Assembly: GCA_028692205.1 (NCBI GenBank)
Contig: JAQUXV010000158.1
Span: 1-6,418, forward strand
Direction: 5' to 3'
DNA: 6,418 bases
From: Eubacteriales bacterium
GTDB taxonomy: Bacteria > Bacillota_A > Clostridia > Christensenellales > Aristaeellaceae
Made by a program: the position numbers and the translations under genes. This document shows, piece by piece, positions 4,996-6,418 of the stretch. Numbering within the stretch: position 1 is the first letter of the stretch; every line of letters begins with the position of its first letter. The notes beneath the pieces were generated by a model that had not been told where the DNA came from, made no database searches, and saw only the letters and a program-made list of their open reading frames with translations.

Positions 4996-6363
4996 ATGCG
5001 CAAGCGTATCTTTCTGGTGATCCTGATGATCGCCGCACTCGTGCTGAGCACGAGCTGCAGTCTCATCGAAAAAGATGCGGCGGTCGATGCCCAGACCACC
5101 ATTATTGAAGTCGCGGGGCAAACCATCACCAAGGCGGAAGTGCAGACAGCCGTCAACAATACGCTGAGCTATCAGGCATACTTATACAGCATGTACGGCA
5201 TGAGCTACGACGCGACCGATGCGGATAACATTGCCAACGCGCAGGATTCCGCCATCCAGTCGCTGATTCAGGCAGCCGTGGTGAAACAGAAGGCGACCGA
5301 GCTCGGCTTCTACGATTTCACAGACGATGAGCTTGCCGAATTGCAGTCCACCGCGGACAGCAATTACGACAGCTATGTGAGCAGCGTAAAAACCAACTAT
5401 TTTGCCGATACGGAGCTGACGGGCGACGAGCTGGAAGCGGCTGTGGAAGCGAAAATGGTCGAGTTGGGTTATCCCGACAAGGCTTCCCTGCTGGAAAACC
5501 AGAAGGATACCAAGGCGCAGGAGAAGCTGAAAGCATCCGTGGTCAAGGACGTCGCCGTAACCGACGACGAGGTTCAGACCGAGTACGATTCCCGTGTGGA
5601 ACAGGCCAAGAGCAGTTATGCGGATAGCCTGTCCCAGTTCGGCAGCGATGTGACGAACGGTTCCACCATCTACTACCGTCCCGCCGGATACCGGTATGTG
5701 AAGAACATTCTGCGGAAGCTCAGCGACGACGACAGCACCAAGATCAGTGATCTGGAAAGCCAGATCACCAGCGTGCAAAGCGATATCGACACCAACACCA
5801 CCTCGCTTGCCGCCCTGCCGGAAGACGCCACTACCGATACCGAGGACCAAGCCAAGAGCCGCACGGAGCTGACCAGCACAAAGACCGATCTGGAAGCGCA
5901 GCTTGCCGACCTGAACACGCAGCTTACCGCCGCTAAGGAAGCGGCCTACGCCGCCATCCAGCCCACGGTGGACGAGATTGTCGCCAAGCTGGGCGCAGGC
6001 GAAGACTTCGATGCCCTGATGACGGAATACGGCGAAGATACCGGCATGCAGAACGAACCCGCCAAAACCGACGGTTATCCCGTCTGCGAAGGCGACACCA
6101 ACTGGGTGGCCGAGTTCACCACCGCCTCCATGGCGCTGGAGAAGATCGGCGATGTCTCCGCCCCCTTCCGCACGGATTACGGCATCCATATTGTGAAGTA
6201 CGTAAGCGATGTTGCCGAAGGCGCGGTCGCGCTGGACGACGTAAAGGATACCATCAGCGCCGACCTGCTTTCTTCCAAGCAGGACGACCTGTACAACTCC
6301 ACGGTGGACGGCTGGGTAACCGATGCCAACGCCAAAACCTATAAAGACCGTCTTGCCGATTAG
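4996..6363 (+). CDS. PrsA/SurA-like parvulin-type foldase lipoprotein
   Basis: The 455-residue protein resembles PrsA-type extracytoplasmic foldases, which assist folding of exported proteins on the outer face of the membrane. It has a basic, hydrophobic signal peptide (1-20) and a lipobox-like STSC with Cys21 as the likely lipidated residue; the -3 position is Ser rather than Leu. An alanine- and acid-rich SurA_N-like chaperone region (about 35-215) includes a possible helix-rich arm. The parvulin domain starts at RYVKNILRKL (233-242) and resumes at VDEIVAKLGAGEDFDALMTE (325-344), GDVSAP (385-390) and DYGIHIVKY (394-402). Between the two parts lies a stretch of about 70-80 residues with heptad-like Leu/Ile spacing, predicted to be coiled coil (about 246-320). 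The first conserved His of the parvulin active site is Asn237, while the second, His398, is present. It has its own promoter and ends in tandem stops, TAG TGA. Confidence 0.87.
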   Translation: MRKRIFLVILMIAALVLSTSCSLIEKDAAVDAQTTIIEVAGQTITKAEVQTAVNNTLSYQAYLYSMYGMSYDATDADNIANAQDSAIQSLIQAAVVKQKATELGFYDFTDDELAELQSTADSNYDSYVSSVKTNYFADTELTGDELEAAVEAKMVELGYPDKASLLENQKDTKAQEKLKASVVKDVAVTDDEVQTEYDSRVEQAKSSYADSLSQFGSDVTNGSTIYYRPAGYRYVKNILRKLSDDDSTKISDLESQITSVQSDIDTNTTSLAALPEDATTDTEDQAKSRTELTSTKTDLEAQLADLNTQLTAAKEAAYAAIQPTVDEIVAKLGAGEDFDALMTEYGEDTGMQNEPAKTDGYPVCEGDTNWVAEFTTASMALEKIGDVSAPFRTDYGIHIVKYVSDVAEGAVALDDVKDTISADLLSSKQDDLYNSTVDGWVTDANAKTYKDRLAD

Positions 6364-6383
6364 TGAATCACACCGATACCTTT

Positions 6384-6417
6384 AAGGGGCGATTGCATTG
6401 CGCAGTCGCCCCTTTTT
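6384..6417 (+). terminator. Strong intrinsic terminator after the foldase gene
   Basis: The arms AAGGGGCGATTGC (6384-6396) and GCAGTCGCCCCTT (6402-6414) form a 13-bp stem with one U-G wobble and a 5-base loop, ATTGC, running into a T-tract (6413-6417). It begins 20 bases after the TAG stop codon. The gene is therefore transcribed alone. The A-rich start of the stem could give modest activity in the other direction, but the complementary T-run is short. Confidence 0.93.
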
Positions 6418-6418
6418 G

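Noticed and set aside
5182..6189. Long minus-strand open frame (335 codons) antisense to the foldase gene
   Set aside because: It is a codon-bias shadow of a GC-rich gene. The translation is Gly/Val/His-rich low-complexity sequence without recognisable motifs, and the plus-strand frame has a signal peptide, parvulin motifs, promoter and terminator.

Overview
The window looks like chromosomal DNA from a fairly GC-rich member of the Bacillota, probably class Clostridia and possibly close to the Oscillospiraceae/Ruminococcaceae. The grounds are the clostridial variants of MurC and galactokinase, a PrsA-like parvulin lipoprotein, strong GGAGG-type ribosome binding sites, sigma-A-type promoters, an FMN riboswitch and intrinsic terminators. 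The taxonomy is inferred from protein character, not from a search. No mobile element, CRISPR array, tRNA or rRNA is visible.

Layout from right to left. A parvulin-type (PrsA/SurA-like) foldase lipoprotein gene lies on the + strand (4996-6363) and ends in a strong intrinsic terminator at the window edge. It is divergent from murC (3384-4808, - strand) across a 187-bp intergenic region that holds a promoter for each gene. After murC comes a 168-bp gap with a long-range inverted repeat, then a -10 box and a LacI/CcpA-like palindrome in front of a sugar-type ABC solute-binding protein gene (1689-3215, - strand). A galactokinase-family gene (336-1637, - strand) follows after 51 bp without a visible terminator, so the two probably form a transcription unit. 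A near-consensus promoter (283-311) then drives an FMN riboswitch (about 95-235), an intrinsic terminator (36-73) and the first codons of a - strand gene that leaves the window at base 1. That gene is presumably for riboflavin uptake or synthesis.

The genes fall into three unrelated tasks: envelope work (MurC makes UDP-MurNAc-L-Ala; the foldase helps exported proteins fold), carbohydrate use (binding protein plus sugar kinase, with no permease in view) and flavin homeostasis (riboswitch gene). I see no evidence of a wholly new system. The points most worth following are a coiled-coil insertion and a lost catalytic histidine in the parvulin domain, a galactokinase with a non-classical substrate signature, an orphan binding protein with no lipobox, and several exact dyads placed on promoters.
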